From Novosphingobium mathurense (GTDB taxonomy: Bacteria; Pseudomonadota; Alphaproteobacteria; Sphingomonadales; Sphingomonadaceae): a DNA stretch of 64,000 nucleotides. A program made the translations under genes and the position numbers. Positions 51,769 to 60,961 of this stretch are shown in pieces (the first letter of the stretch is position 1; each line of letters opens with the position of its first letter). The stretch covers positions 1 to 64,000 of the forward strand of contig NZ_FVZE01000001.1 of the NCBI RefSeq assembly GCF_900168325.1, written 5' to 3'. Below the pieces are notes generated by a model. That model did not search any database, was not told where the DNA came from, and saw only the letters and a list, made by a program, of their open reading frames with translations.

Positions 51769-52941
51769 ATGTCCGAAAATGACAAGGCTGGTAGCGATCT
51801 CCTGAGTGCACTGCCCCGGGTGGATTTTCTCTATCTTTCAGAACCCGACATGATCCGCGCGGGCGTCACGAACATGGCCCAGTGCGTTGATGCCATGGAG
51901 GAGATGTTCCACCTTCTGCATATCGGCGACTATCGCATGGCAGGCGGGAACAACAATTCGCACGGCGCGATCGTGGTCTTCCCCGAAAATTCGCCATTCC
52001 CCGACATGCCCAAGCCGACCACCGATCGTCGCTTCATGGCGATGCCGGCCTATCTTGGAGGGTCGTTCTGCACCGCAGGCATGAAATGGTACGGATCGAA
52101 CATCGAGAACCGCGACAAGGGGCTGCCGCGTTCGATCCTGACTTTCATGCTCAATGATGCCGACACCGGGGCGCCGCTGGCGCTGATGTCGGCCAACCTT
52201 CTTTCGGCCTATCGGACAGGGGCAGTGCCCGGTGTCGGAGCGCGGCATCTTGCCCGGCGGGATTCGCGCGTGGTGGGCATCGTTGGCCCGGGTGTCATGG
52301 CGCGCACTTCGCTCGCTGCGTTCATGGAGACCTGCCCGCTGATCGATACATTGAAGATCAAGGGACGAGGGAAGGCCAATCTCGACGCTTTCACGGGATG
52401 GGTTGCGGAAACCTACCCGCAGATCACCACGATCAAGGTTGTGGAAACCGAAGAGGAAGTCGTCCGCGGTTCCGATATCGCCACCTTCTGTGCCTCGGTT
52501 GCGACCGGCGATCCGTCGAAATATCCGACAGTGCGCCGTGAATGGGTGAGCCCCGGCACATTCCTGTCGATGCCTGCGCCCTGCAACATCGACGAGGGCA
52601 TGCAGGGCCCGGAAATCAGGAAAGTCCTGGACTTCACAGGCCTGTACGAAGCCTATCTCGAGGAGCTTCCGGCGCCGCGCCATGTTCACGTGCCTTCTGT
52701 CGGCGTTCGCTTCTTCGACCTCGTCGAAGAGGGCAGCCTGCCACGCGAGGCGCTCGAGGACCTTGGCGCGATCGTGTCTGGCGACGCGCCCGGCCGCCAG
52801 AACGACGAGGAGATCTTCATTCTCTCGGTAGGCGGCCTGGCGGTCGAGGACGTGGCCTGGGGCACCGTGATCTATCGCAATGCCGTCGCCAACGGGATCG
52901 GCGTCAAACTCAACCTGTGGGACGCGCCGGCACTGAAATAG
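51769..52941 (+). CDS. Ornithine cyclodeaminase/mu-crystallin family protein (tyramine oxidase subunit B-like)
   Basis: The 390-residue protein from the ATG at 51769 (GTG starts at 51706 or 51712 possible) has YLSEPDMIRAGVTNMAQCVDAMEEMF, PRSILTFMLNDADTGAPLAL, LLSAYRTGAVPGVGARHLA and the NAD-binding loop VVGIVGPGVMARTSL. This is the ornithine cyclodeaminase fold; a branch is annotated as tyramine oxidase subunit B. With the RidA and FAD genes downstream it points to oxidation of an amine or amino acid. Confidence 0.8.
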   Translation: MSENDKAGSDLLSALPRVDFLYLSEPDMIRAGVTNMAQCVDAMEEMFHLLHIGDYRMAGGNNNSHGAIVVFPENSPFPDMPKPTTDRRFMAMPAYLGGSFCTAGMKWYGSNIENRDKGLPRSILTFMLNDADTGAPLALMSANLLSAYRTGAVPGVGARHLARRDSRVVGIVGPGVMARTSLAAFMETCPLIDTLKIKGRGKANLDAFTGWVAETYPQITTIKVVETEEEVVRGSDIATFCASVATGDPSKYPTVRREWVSPGTFLSMPAPCNIDEGMQGPEIRKVLDFTGLYEAYLEELPAPRHVHVPSVGVRFFDLVEEGSLPREALEDLGAIVSGDAPGRQNDEEIFILSVGGLAVEDVAWGTVIYRNAVANGIGVKLNLWDAPALK

Positions 52942-52982
52942 TCGGATTGCCAACGCTTCATCAATTCTAACCAGGAGTCTCC

Positions 52983-53405
52983 ATGCCTGAAGTCATCAAG
53001 GTCAAGACCGGAAACAAGTTCGAGGATCTCGGTTCCTATTCGCGGCTGGTCGCCGTGGACAACATGATCTGGGTGTCCAACACTGCCGGACGCAATCCGC
53101 GAACGAAACTGATCCCGGAAGATCTGACCGAACAGACCAATCAGGTGCTCGACAACATTTCCGGTGCGCTGGCCGCGGTCGATGCGGTGCTGGAAGATGT
53201 CGTTTCGGCGCGGGTGTTCGTCCAGTTCCCCGAGGATATCGACACGATCATGGCGGCATACGGCAAGCGCATGGGCGGCATCAATCCGACCCTGACCATG
53301 ACCTGCCCTCCGCTGGGCGCCGCCCAGTACAAGGTGGAAATCGACGTGGTTGCCGTTCGCGGCGTTTCCAAGGCCGACGTCAAGGAACTGCTCGTCTCCC
53401 TGTGA
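52983..53405 (+). CDS. RidA/YjgF-family protein
   Basis: The 140-residue protein has WVSNTAGRNP, TEQTNQVLDNISGALAAVDAVLEDVVSARVFV and NPTLTMTCPPLGAAQYKVEIDVVAV, the RidA pattern. RidA enzymes hydrolyse reactive enamines or imines released by amino acid and amine oxidation. A strong AGGAG site precedes it. It lies between the OCD-like and FAD oxidoreductase genes. Confidence 0.88.
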   Translation: MPEVIKVKTGNKFEDLGSYSRLVAVDNMIWVSNTAGRNPRTKLIPEDLTEQTNQVLDNISGALAAVDAVLEDVVSARVFVQFPEDIDTIMAAYGKRMGGINPTLTMTCPPLGAAQYKVEIDVVAVRGVSKADVKELLVSL

Positions 53406-53408
53406 CAG

Positions 53409-53433
53409 TCAGCCCCGCGCGTCGCGGGGCTGA
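53409..53433 (+). terminator. Perfect hairpin between ridA-like and FAD oxidoreductase genes
   Basis: TCAGCCCCGCG (53409-53419) pairs with CGCGGGGCTGA (53423-53433) around CGT. There is no T-run, so it may stabilise or process the transcript rather than end it. Confidence 0.45.
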
Positions 53434-53458
53434 TCCAAACTTTCAAGGCCCTTGTTTC

Positions 53459-54751
53459 ATGGCTCCTCAGATCGTTCCGGTCCAAACATCACCCGCCCTG
53501 CCGAAGCAAACCACCGTTGTGGTGATCGGTGGCGGCATCGTCGGGCTTTCCACCGCACTTTGCCTGGCCGAGCGCGGCGTACCCGTGGTGGTGATCGAGA
53601 AAGGTCGGATCGCCGGCGAACAATCGTCCCGCAACCTTGGCTGGGTGCGCAAGGTGATGCGCCCGGTGCCCGATCTGCCGATGGCTCAGGCGGCAGAACG
53701 GCTGTGGGCGCAGATGCCGCAGCGCGTGGGGGATGATTGCGGCTTTCGCCAGGCCGGGATCGCCTATGTCTCGCGCACGCCGGAAGAACTTGCAGTCCAT
53801 GAAAGCTGGCTGACGTCGGTGCGCGGATCGGGGGTCGATTCCCGAATGCTGACACCGGGTCAGGTCGCGGAGCTTTTTCCCGGGAGTACCGGGACGTGGG
53901 CCGGGGGGATCCTCACCCCGTCCGATGGACGTGCTGAGCCGACCATGGCCTCGAGCGCCATTGCCAAGGCCGCAATGGCCAAGGGCGCCATCATCGTCGA
54001 AAATTGCGCGGTGCGCAAACTGGAGACCACCGGCGGGGCGGTCAGCGGCGTGGTCACCGAACAGGGGGAAATCCGCTGCTCGCAGGTGGTGTTGGCCGGT
54101 GGCGTATGGTCGCGCAGGTTCCTTGGGAACCATGGCGTAAGGCTGCTGACTTTGCCGTTGGTCGCCGCGGTTTTGCGGACCGAACCGATGGACGGGCCGA
54201 CCGACTGCGCCGTGGGCGGCACGGATTTCTCGTTCCGCAAGCGGCTTGATGGCGGCTACACCATCACCCAGCGAGGTGCCTTGTTCGCCCCGCTGACCCT
54301 CGACCACTTTCTGATCGGGCTGAAATATCTGCCCACACTGATGGCCCAGTGGCGCAACTTGCGTGTCTCGTTCGGACGCGAGTTCTTCGACGATCTGGCG
54401 TTGTCGCGGCGCTGGAAGGCAGATGCCCTATCGCCCTTCGAAAAGATCCGGACCATGGACCCGGATGTCAGGCATTCGCTTAACGAGGAAGCGATGCGCA
54501 ATCTGATCGCGGCCTGGCCGGTCTTTGCAAAGGCGAAGATCGCACAGGAATGGGGCGGAATGATCGACGTTACGCCGGATTCCATGCCTGTGATCGGCCC
54601 GGTCGCGCGCTTGCCGAACCTTACCCTGGCAACGGGTTTTTCCGGCCATGGTTTCGGGACCGCGCCGGCGGCCGGTGAAATTGTCGCCGATCTGGTGTCC
54701 GGAAAGACGCCGGCGCTCGATCCCACTCCCTACCGCCCGGATCGCTTCTGA
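53459..54751 (+). CDS. FAD-dependent amine/amino acid oxidoreductase (DAO family)
   Basis: The 430-residue protein has the FAD dinucleotide loop VVVIGGGIVGLSTALCLAERG and EKGRIAGEQSSRNLGWVRK, with MLTPGQVAELFPG, GVWSRRFLGNHG and the C-terminal TGFSGHGFGTAPAAGEIVADL. This is the D-amino acid/sarcosine oxidase family. It likely converts an amine or amino acid to an imine, which RidA hydrolyses and the aldehyde dehydrogenase next door oxidises. Convergent with that gene. Confidence 0.9.
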   Translation: MAPQIVPVQTSPALPKQTTVVVIGGGIVGLSTALCLAERGVPVVVIEKGRIAGEQSSRNLGWVRKVMRPVPDLPMAQAAERLWAQMPQRVGDDCGFRQAGIAYVSRTPEELAVHESWLTSVRGSGVDSRMLTPGQVAELFPGSTGTWAGGILTPSDGRAEPTMASSAIAKAAMAKGAIIVENCAVRKLETTGGAVSGVVTEQGEIRCSQVVLAGGVWSRRFLGNHGVRLLTLPLVAAVLRTEPMDGPTDCAVGGTDFSFRKRLDGGYTITQRGALFAPLTLDHFLIGLKYLPTLMAQWRNLRVSFGREFFDDLALSRRWKADALSPFEKIRTMDPDVRHSLNEEAMRNLIAAWPVFAKAKIAQEWGGMIDVTPDSMPVIGPVARLPNLTLATGFSGHGFGTAPAAGEIVADLVSGKTPALDPTPYRPDRF

Positions 54752-54796
54752 GCCTTTTCAGCTCTGGCTGCGTCGGGCGGTAGCGACGGTTCCGGC

Positions 54797-56317
54797 TTAT
54801 CCGAATTCGTAGTTGCCTTCGAGCCGCATGCAGACGGCTTTGGGCTCGGTAAATGCGTGGACAGCCTCGCTGCCGAACTCGCGCCCAAGGCCCGAGAGCT
54901 TGCCTCCCCCGAATGGCATGGCGAGATCCAGAACGTTGTGGGTATTGAGCCACACCGTCCCGGCATCGATCCGTTCGGCCAGCAGATGCGCATGGTCGAG
55001 GTTTCGCGTCCAGACGCTGGCGGCAAGGCCGAACGGGGTGTCGTTCGCCATCGGCACGATCTGTGAACGGTCGGTGATGCGCGTTGCGCAGACCACCGGG
55101 CCGAAGATCTCCTCGCGCATTACGACCATGTCGGGATCGACATTTGCAAGCAGCGTCGGGCGATAGAACCAGCCTGCCGTCTCTTCGACGCGTCCGCCGG
55201 CCACCACTTCGGCACCTTCTTGCACGCCTGCAGCGACGATTTGGCTCACGCGATCGCGCTGGCGTGGCGAAATCAGGGGGCCGATCTGCGTTGCCGGATC
55301 GAAGGGGGACCCCAGTCGCAGGGCTTCGGCGATGCCCGCCACTCCGTCCATGACCCGATCATAGACCGCATCCTCGACCAGCAGGCGCGAACCGGCCGTG
55401 CAGATCTGGCCCGAGTTGGAGAAGATTGCCGCGGCCGCGCCGGGAATGGCGCGATCCAGATCCGCATCGGCGAGGATGATCGTGGGCGATTTCCCGCCAA
55501 GTTCCAGGGTCACCCGCTTCATGGTCGCAGCCGAGGCCGCCAGGATGCGTTGGCCGGTCGCCGTCGATCCGGTGAAGGCAATCTTGCGCACGCGCGGATG
55601 ATCGACAAGGGCCGCGCCCGCCTCGGCGCCGTAGCCGGTGACGATGTTGACGGCGCCGGCAGGGAAGCCGGCTTCGACGATCAGTTCGCCCAGCCGCAAC
55701 GTGGTGAGCGAGCTTTCCTCCGACGGCTTGAGCACTACGGTGCACCCGAAGGCGATCGCAGGCGCAATCTTCTGGATCGCCTGTCCGATCGGGAAGTTCC
55801 ACGGCGTGATGCCGCCGACCACGCCGATGGGGCGGCGCTGCGTATAGGCGCGATAGACGGCGTCCTCAGGCACCAGCGGGTTGTGGGTCACATACTCGCC
55901 GTTGATCTTGGACGCCCACCCGGCGAAATAGCGCAATCCGTCGATGGTGAACTGCAGATCGATCGCATTGGTCACGGCAAGCAGCTTGCCGCTGTCGAGC
56001 GATTCCAGCGCCGCCAGTTCCTCGCGATGGCGTTCGACCAGCAGCGCGAGGTTCTCCAGCAACCGACCGCGGTCCAGCGGGCGCATCGCCTGCCATGCGC
56101 GGCTTTCGAAGCAGGCGTGCGCGGCATTCACCGCCCGGTCGACATCCTCGGCAGAGCAGGCCGCGAATGACATGATCGTCGCGCCGGTTGCCGGATCTAT
56201 CGCATCGATCGTCCGTTCGGCACCGCGCGGCTGGACCAACTCGCCGTTCAGGAGGATACGCCCTGATGGGAGCCTGATTTCGGGGCGTTCGAAATGGGCA
56301 GTGTTCTGAGAGGACAT
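54797..56317 (-). CDS. NAD-dependent aldehyde dehydrogenase
   Basis: The 506-residue protein (ATG at 56317; another at 56329) has all active residues: GGITPWNFPIGQ (Asn174), VVLKPSEESSL (Lys197), RVTLELGGKSP (Glu272) and NSGQICTAGSRL (Cys306). It resembles betaine aldehyde and phenylacetaldehyde dehydrogenases. Its place suggests oxidation of the aldehyde made by the FAD enzyme. Confidence 0.93.
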   Translation of the reverse strand: MSSQNTAHFERPEIRLPSGRILLNGELVQPRGAERTIDAIDPATGATIMSFAACSAEDVDRAVNAAHACFESRAWQAMRPLDRGRLLENLALLVERHREELAALESLDSGKLLAVTNAIDLQFTIDGLRYFAGWASKINGEYVTHNPLVPEDAVYRAYTQRRPIGVVGGITPWNFPIGQAIQKIAPAIAFGCTVVLKPSEESSLTTLRLGELIVEAGFPAGAVNIVTGYGAEAGAALVDHPRVRKIAFTGSTATGQRILAASAATMKRVTLELGGKSPTIILADADLDRAIPGAAAAIFSNSGQICTAGSRLLVEDAVYDRVMDGVAGIAEALRLGSPFDPATQIGPLISPRQRDRVSQIVAAGVQEGAEVVAGGRVEETAGWFYRPTLLANVDPDMVVMREEIFGPVVCATRITDRSQIVPMANDTPFGLAASVWTRNLDHAHLLAERIDAGTVWLNTHNVLDLAMPFGGGKLSGLGREFGSEAVHAFTEPKAVCMRLEGNYEFG

Positions 56318-56333
56318 TGTCGTTTCCATAGGG

Positions 56334-56687
56334 TTAGGCAGCGAGGCAGCGGTTCGTTGCAGGCTGCAGGATTTGAAGGGCGGACTTTTCGCCGTCGAGG
56401 TTGAGGGCGATGCGGGGGCCGAATGCTCCGGCACTGCGAACATGCGTAACCGATCGCTGGCCGCAGATGGCGAACAGCACCATCACGACACAGGCGAACG
56501 ATTGGATCTCGGGTGGATATGCACCAGGAACGTAGGCCGACATCAGGGGGATAATTCCGGCCACGACGCTCATCGCCGCAGCGTAGGTCAGGATCGCGAG
56601 AACTGTCGTCAAGGCACGGGTGGTCCTGCGACAAGGCGCTCCGAAATTGGCCGCGTTGGCCGCGAGTGCTCCTGTTTTCTGCGTCAT
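56334..56687 (-). CDS. Small membrane protein, hypothetical
   Basis: The 117-residue protein has two hydrophobic segments (LTTVLAILTYAAAMSVVAGIIPL and SFACVVMVLFAICG), then a short polar tail (FGPRIALNLDGEKSALQILQ). No family recognised. It precedes the aldehyde dehydrogenase gene by about 16 bases in the same direction. Confidence 0.5.
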   Translation of the reverse strand: MTQKTGALAANAANFGAPCRRTTRALTTVLAILTYAAAMSVVAGIIPLMSAYVPGAYPPEIQSFACVVMVLFAICGQRSVTHVRSAGAFGPRIALNLDGEKSALQILQPATNRCLAA

Positions 56688-56879
56688 TCCGCCCCCGTGG
56701 CACGGCTGGTTATTCTATCGCGCAATGAATGACGATCCACCCGAAAGGCGGTATTGCGCAGGTGCCATCTTAGTTTGCATGTTCGGCCACGCCCTGCCGG
56801 GACAGGTGTCCGTCCCGTATCGAGTGCCGATTTTTTCGATACAATCTCGGCGTGCTGTCTCGCTTGCCAGTGGGGCAGC

Positions 56880-57341
56880 CTATCCGTTGAGCTCGATCAG
56901 GTTTGCCAGCATCCGGTTTAGCACGTCGCGGCACACCTGGCGTTCCGCCTCCGCTATACCCTCGCTCAATGTCGTGAAGTATTCATCCATTGTCGGCCAG
57001 TTCTCGAAAAGCTGATCGCGGCCCTTGTCGGTGAGGATGACTTCTCGGCGGCGTTGGTCATGTTGCGGAACTCGACGTTCGACCAGGCCCTGGATAACCA
57101 TGGCGTCGACTGCACGACTGATAGAGGATTGCTCCGTGAAGGTGCGGGCGGAAATCTCGTTGATTGTCAGTCCGTCCTCGATCTGCAGGATCGACATCGT
57201 CCGCAGGGTTACCAGATTGAGGTTGTTCTTCTGCAGCATGCGCCTCTGCGTGGCCTGGCCGAGCATGGCCAGCCGATTGACGAGGTAGGGCAGGGAGCGT
57301 TCCAGCTCTTCATAGGTGCAAGGAGGGGTGGATTTGCTCAT
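56880..57341 (-). CDS. MarR-family regulator
   Basis: The 153-residue protein starts at the ATG at 57341 after GGAG. It has LVTLRTMSILQIEDGLTINEISARTF, then TEQSSISRAVDAMVIQGLVERRV and a basic wing (DQRRREVILTDKGRDQL), the MarR winged helix. It may control the aldehyde dehydrogenase unit downstream or the DUF4185 unit upstream. Confidence 0.9.
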   Translation of the reverse strand: MSKSTPPCTYEELERSLPYLVNRLAMLGQATQRRMLQKNNLNLVTLRTMSILQIEDGLTINEISARTFTEQSSISRAVDAMVIQGLVERRVPQHDQRRREVILTDKGRDQLFENWPTMDEYFTTLSEGIAEAERQVCRDVLNRMLANLIELNG

Positions 57342-57787
57342 GCAGGGTCTCCAGTGCCTGCCCGGACGGGAGCTTGCCATGCCAGTTGCGGATCGTCCTC
57401 TCGCTGGCCCGTCCGGTCATGGCCGATGGAGCCCGGGGCACGCGCGAACTGGTTATCGGGAAGTCCCCATGTGCACAGATGCACAGCGTCGCCCTGTCCG
57501 GGGAACTGTGCGACGAAGGCATTGCGCCCGTCATTGCAGCTGTGGATCTGTCTGGTCGGCGCCATGATCTCCCCTTCGCCAAAGCCGGTAATACGCAGCC
57601 GCGCCTTTGCTGCGTAATGCGGACTGTCCGGCGAGGGAGCAAGTGCATTTCAATCGATGAAGTTGATCGGCTCCAGCGCGCGCTCCCGGACGCATCGCTG
57701 CGGCGAATGGCCCGCGTGGCGGCCAGCGCGTCCATGGATTGGGAGATCGGTATGCCTCGAACGGCTCTGGTGGATGGGGTGGAACGG
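57342..57787. other. Non-coding gap
   Basis: Frames on both strands are open but none has a recognised motif or good start, so I do not call a gene in these 446 bases. It should contain the MarR promoter. Confidence 0.35.
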
Positions 57788-59119
57788 TCAGTCGGTTCGA
57801 ATATCGAAGCGTTGCGCGTTCATGGCAAAGCCCGGCAGGTAGCGGCGCAGGATAGCTGCCTCGATCGTTGTCCGTTCACTGGCGTCGCGCGCCTTGCTCA
57901 TTTCCGCGTCCACAAGTTCTTCGTCGCGCCCGAACTCCCGGATTCCGGCGAGATCGGGCCAAACCAGCCAGAAGGATTTGCCATCGGCGGAGATCCAGCC
58001 CGGCGCGATCTGCGGCGAATAGGCGCGTGCCTTCGGGTCACCACCCGGCGTCCAAGCGGTGTCTTCGTGGATCTGGCGCCACGGGCCCCAGGGATTGTCC
58101 GATACCCACAGGCCCAGATAGCTGGGCTTGCCGAATTCGGTTCCATCGGGTGCGCAACCGATCCCGGCGCTGGACATCATGTAGAGCCCCAGCGGTTCAT
58201 TCCAGACCACGCTGGGCAGCCAGGATTCGACCACGAGATCGCCCGGGAACAGGTTGGTGTAGTTGACCCAGCCGCGCGGGAAGGTGTGTACTGGCCGGCG
58301 GTCGGTGATGTCGGCCGACCAGCGTGCCCTGCCGCTGCCCGCGCGGCCGGCGAAAAAGCGATAGGCGGAGCGATCGAGCAGCCGTTCCTTGGGGACGCGG
58401 AACAGCATCAACTGGTTCATCAATCCGTCGACGCTGCCGTTGAGGCCATAGACATAGACGTAGCCGTCGCGGTTTGCGCCATAGGCCCGGCCTTGCTGGA
58501 GGAAGGCGAGCAGGGAAAAGCAGCCGTCGGGTTCGTTGAAGAAAGGAAACCGCGTTCGCGATTGCTCGTTCCAGTCCTCCCAAACGACCGGGCGGGAACC
58601 GTCAAGGTTCTGCCACGTGGCCCCGCCATCGGAAGAATGGATCAACTTGGCGCCGGTCCAGCGCCGTGGCCGGTCTTCGGCCGCATCGAGCGTGGCGAGG
58701 AACTGATAGAGGTTCTGGCCAATCGCGATGACGCCATTGCCATAATAGTGCGGGGCGTTTTCGGGATGGGCCGCGCGATCGACGAAAGGATAACCGTCGA
58801 GTTGTGCGAAGCGCACTTCGCTCGGCGGCCCTTCTGCAGTCCACAACCGGGTGCTGAAGAAGGTGGCGGGGGGAGGGGCCCAGCCGGGGCCGTCGTTGAC
58901 GACAACGATCTGCCGGCCATCCGCAGCCACGGTCATCTTGTAGCCATCGCCCTGACCGCCGAGGCGGGTTACCGTGCCGTCAACCGGCACAGCCCCGTTC
59001 ACGGCCGCTGCGCCGCGTCGCGGGGCAGCGGCAGAAAGCGGGGAAACGAGAGGACCACCAATGCTGGTGGCGAGGCCCAGCGCCAGTGAATGGCGCAAGA
59101 AATCGCGTCTGGGGTTCAT
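57788..59119 (-). CDS. DUF4185 protein with Tat signal
   Basis: The 443-residue protein starts with a twin-arginine signal (PRRDFLRHSLALGLATSIGG). The mature protein has repeating blade-like units (SSDGGATWQNLDGSRPV, YGANRDGYVYVYGLNG, WVSDNPWGPWRQIHEDTAW), as in DUF4185 and glycosidase-like beta-propellers. Some relatives act on polysaccharides; no catalytic residue can be assigned here. It follows the 59172 gene by 52 bases. Confidence 0.8.
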   Translation of the reverse strand: MNPRRDFLRHSLALGLATSIGGPLVSPLSAAAPRRGAAAVNGAVPVDGTVTRLGGQGDGYKMTVAADGRQIVVVNDGPGWAPPPATFFSTRLWTAEGPPSEVRFAQLDGYPFVDRAAHPENAPHYYGNGVIAIGQNLYQFLATLDAAEDRPRRWTGAKLIHSSDGGATWQNLDGSRPVVWEDWNEQSRTRFPFFNEPDGCFSLLAFLQQGRAYGANRDGYVYVYGLNGSVDGLMNQLMLFRVPKERLLDRSAYRFFAGRAGSGRARWSADITDRRPVHTFPRGWVNYTNLFPGDLVVESWLPSVVWNEPLGLYMMSSAGIGCAPDGTEFGKPSYLGLWVSDNPWGPWRQIHEDTAWTPGGDPKARAYSPQIAPGWISADGKSFWLVWPDLAGIREFGRDEELVDAEMSKARDASERTTIEAAILRRYLPGFAMNAQRFDIRTD

Positions 59120-59171
59120 CGATGGTCTCCCGTGGTGGGCCGTCCCAATCAGGCGACGGCCCTTGTGGCAT

Positions 59172-59972
59172 TTACTGGATTTCGTCGGCGGTTTTCATTT
59201 CGATCGTGCCGTCGTCGCCGACCTTGAACAGCGGATCTTCACGCTCGCAGAAGTATTCCTCGATCACGTATTCCGGATTGCGCTTGTATCCGTAAGTGAA
59301 AGTGTAAGGTTCCACGAGCCTCGGGTCTTTGATCGTGATGACGTCCTCGAGCAGATCCGGTCCGGTCAGGCGGATGCGCTCCGTGATCTCCATTTCCGAG
59401 CTGAACGGAATCTCGAAGAATACGGGGCGTTCCTTGATGCCCTTGGTGGTAATGACCAGGGTGTCCCCTTCCCAGTGGCCGGTCGAGAAGCCGTAGAAGT
59501 TGGGGTTGAGCTCATCGGCAGCGGGCATCGGACGATCGAGATAGATGCGGCGGGTCTGGGTCAGGAACTCTGCGAGCACCGTCACCTGGCCCGGCGTCTG
59601 GAGGATCTCCAGCGGGAAGATCGCGCCCATGATCGCCGGCATGCCTTCAGGCAGGCACTGGGTGCTGGCATCGACGCGCGGAGTGCCGGCCTTGAGCAGT
59701 TCCTCACGTTCTGTGCGCAGCTTCTTCCATTGGGATGCCCAGGGCTCTTTCAGTTTCGGACCGTCGCCCGGTACCGGTAGCTCCAGAAAAGACAGCTCGG
59801 ATCCGGCGAAGGGATCGGGGTACATTTCCCAGACGCCCGAGATATCCGTCCCCTGGATCTTTACGTCGCGGACCGTTGCGGCCTGGCCTGTTTCGGCGCG
59901 GACCGTCTCTGCGTGGCTACTGACCGATGCCAGTGCGACCGTAAGAACAAGTGCGAGTTTCGATTTGAACAT
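59172..59972 (-). CDS. Secreted hypothetical protein, paralogue of the 42140-42934 gene
   Basis: The 266-residue protein has a signal peptide (LALVLTVALASVSSHAE). The mature blocks match the copy at 42140: ISGVWEMYPDP, ELPVPGDGPKLKEPWASQW, CLPEGMPAIMGAIFPLEILQ, YGFSTGHWEGDTLVITTKG and FTYGYKRNPEY. It lies 64 bases after the DUF6152 gene and before DUF4185, in one minus-strand unit. Function unknown; a periplasmic role linked to TonB uptake is likely. Confidence 0.77.
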   Translation of the reverse strand: MFKSKLALVLTVALASVSSHAETVRAETGQAATVRDVKIQGTDISGVWEMYPDPFAGSELSFLELPVPGDGPKLKEPWASQWKKLRTEREELLKAGTPRVDASTQCLPEGMPAIMGAIFPLEILQTPGQVTVLAEFLTQTRRIYLDRPMPAADELNPNFYGFSTGHWEGDTLVITTKGIKERPVFFEIPFSSEMEITERIRLTGPDLLEDVITIKDPRLVEPYTFTYGYKRNPEYVIEEYFCEREDPLFKVGDDGTIEMKTADEIQ

Positions 59973-60036
59973 TTGATTTCCCCCTCCTGGCCGAACTCGG
60001 CCAGGCGTCATTTTTTCTCGAGTTCGGGACGATGGC

Positions 60037-60423
60037 TTACCAGCTGGAGAGGGTACGTCCGTCGGGAACCTTGATGCTGTTGAGCATCCCGCCCGGCTTG
60101 CCGTTGCGGAGCGGATAGTAGGTGATGTCCACCTTGTCGCCCGGCTTGATCGTGTTGAACTTCCAGCCACTCTTGCGCAGCATGTTCACGCTGCTGCATT
60201 CGAGGACATAGCGGGTGACCTTCGATCCCTCGGTGACGTTAACGACGACGAACGAGTGAGGATTGGTGAACCTGAATTCTGCAACAGTGACCTGAGCCTT
60301 GGCGAGCTTGGTCGTCTGGTCAAACATCGCGAACGAATGGTGAGCCAGAGCCGGAGTGGCGACAGCGGCGCCCAGCGCGCCGACGCCGGCTGCAATGACT
60401 GCGATCTTTCCGAATAACTTCAT
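60037..60423 (-). CDS. DUF6152 family periplasmic protein
   Basis: The 128-residue protein starts at the ATG at 60423 with a signal peptide (AVIAAGVGALGAAVATPALAHHS). AHHSFAMFDQTTKL after the cleavage site, then FRFTNPHSFVVV and KPGDKVDITYYPLRNGKPGG, is the DUF6152 pattern. The family is small, beta-rich, and found with secreted hypothetical proteins like the one downstream. The double His at the mature N-terminus could bind metal (inference). Confidence 0.85.
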   Translation of the reverse strand: MKLFGKIAVIAAGVGALGAAVATPALAHHSFAMFDQTTKLAKAQVTVAEFRFTNPHSFVVVNVTEGSKVTRYVLECSSVNMLRKSGWKFNTIKPGDKVDITYYPLRNGKPGGMLNSIKVPDGRTLSSW

Positions 60424-60961
60424 GAGACTTCTCCATCTGAGGCTGACCGGGGGGAAGATGCAGTTGGCAACGAGGGTTGGATGCCCCGAAATTTGCGGAC
60501 CGACGTTGTCTTTCACGTCGCCCCGTTCATTGGGCCTGAACCTGAGTTGCACTGGCTTTGCTGCGCTTCACCTCTGTCGTCGCACCGTGGTTGCTTGTGG
60601 GTTCTACTTGGGGCCATCGCGTCGGCCGGCGAAGGCGATTACAGTTGTGAAACCGTTACATCTTAAATCCAAATCTATGTTATATAAGTGTTTTATTTGT
60701 AACCTTGCAAGTCACGATGGGTGTCGAAAATGGGCGCATAAACCGTGTCTGGCATCGAGTGGCATGGGTAGAACAAGATTATGTGTCGTTCAGAAACCGG
60801 AAGCTTACAGTGAACGAGCCGGTGATTGGGGGCCGGGCCGATGAAATATGCTACCTGCCATTCTATTGTCGGCGTGACGGCGGATCCTCCGCCTGCGATG
60901 AACTGTTGCTATTTGTGCATTGAATGGTGCAATATCGATTCATTGTTGCGCCACGTAAACT
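60424..60961. promoter_or_regulatory. Divergent control region, partly AT-rich
   Basis: No gene is visible in 538 bases between DUF6152 (minus) and the membrane regulator (plus). A sharply AT-rich patch at about 60655-60710 (contains ATGTTATATAAG) stands out and is the best place for promoters of the DUF6152 unit. Another AT-rich patch at about 60905-60960 precedes the regulator. Confidence 0.45.

Noticed and set aside
57338..57565. Possible 75-residue minus-strand protein next to MarR
   Set aside because: No ribosome site or motif; overlaps the MarR start region.
57374..59089. 571-codon open frame on the plus strand
   Set aside because: It is antisense to the DUF4185 gene, whose Tat signal and blade motifs are convincing; the plus frame has none.
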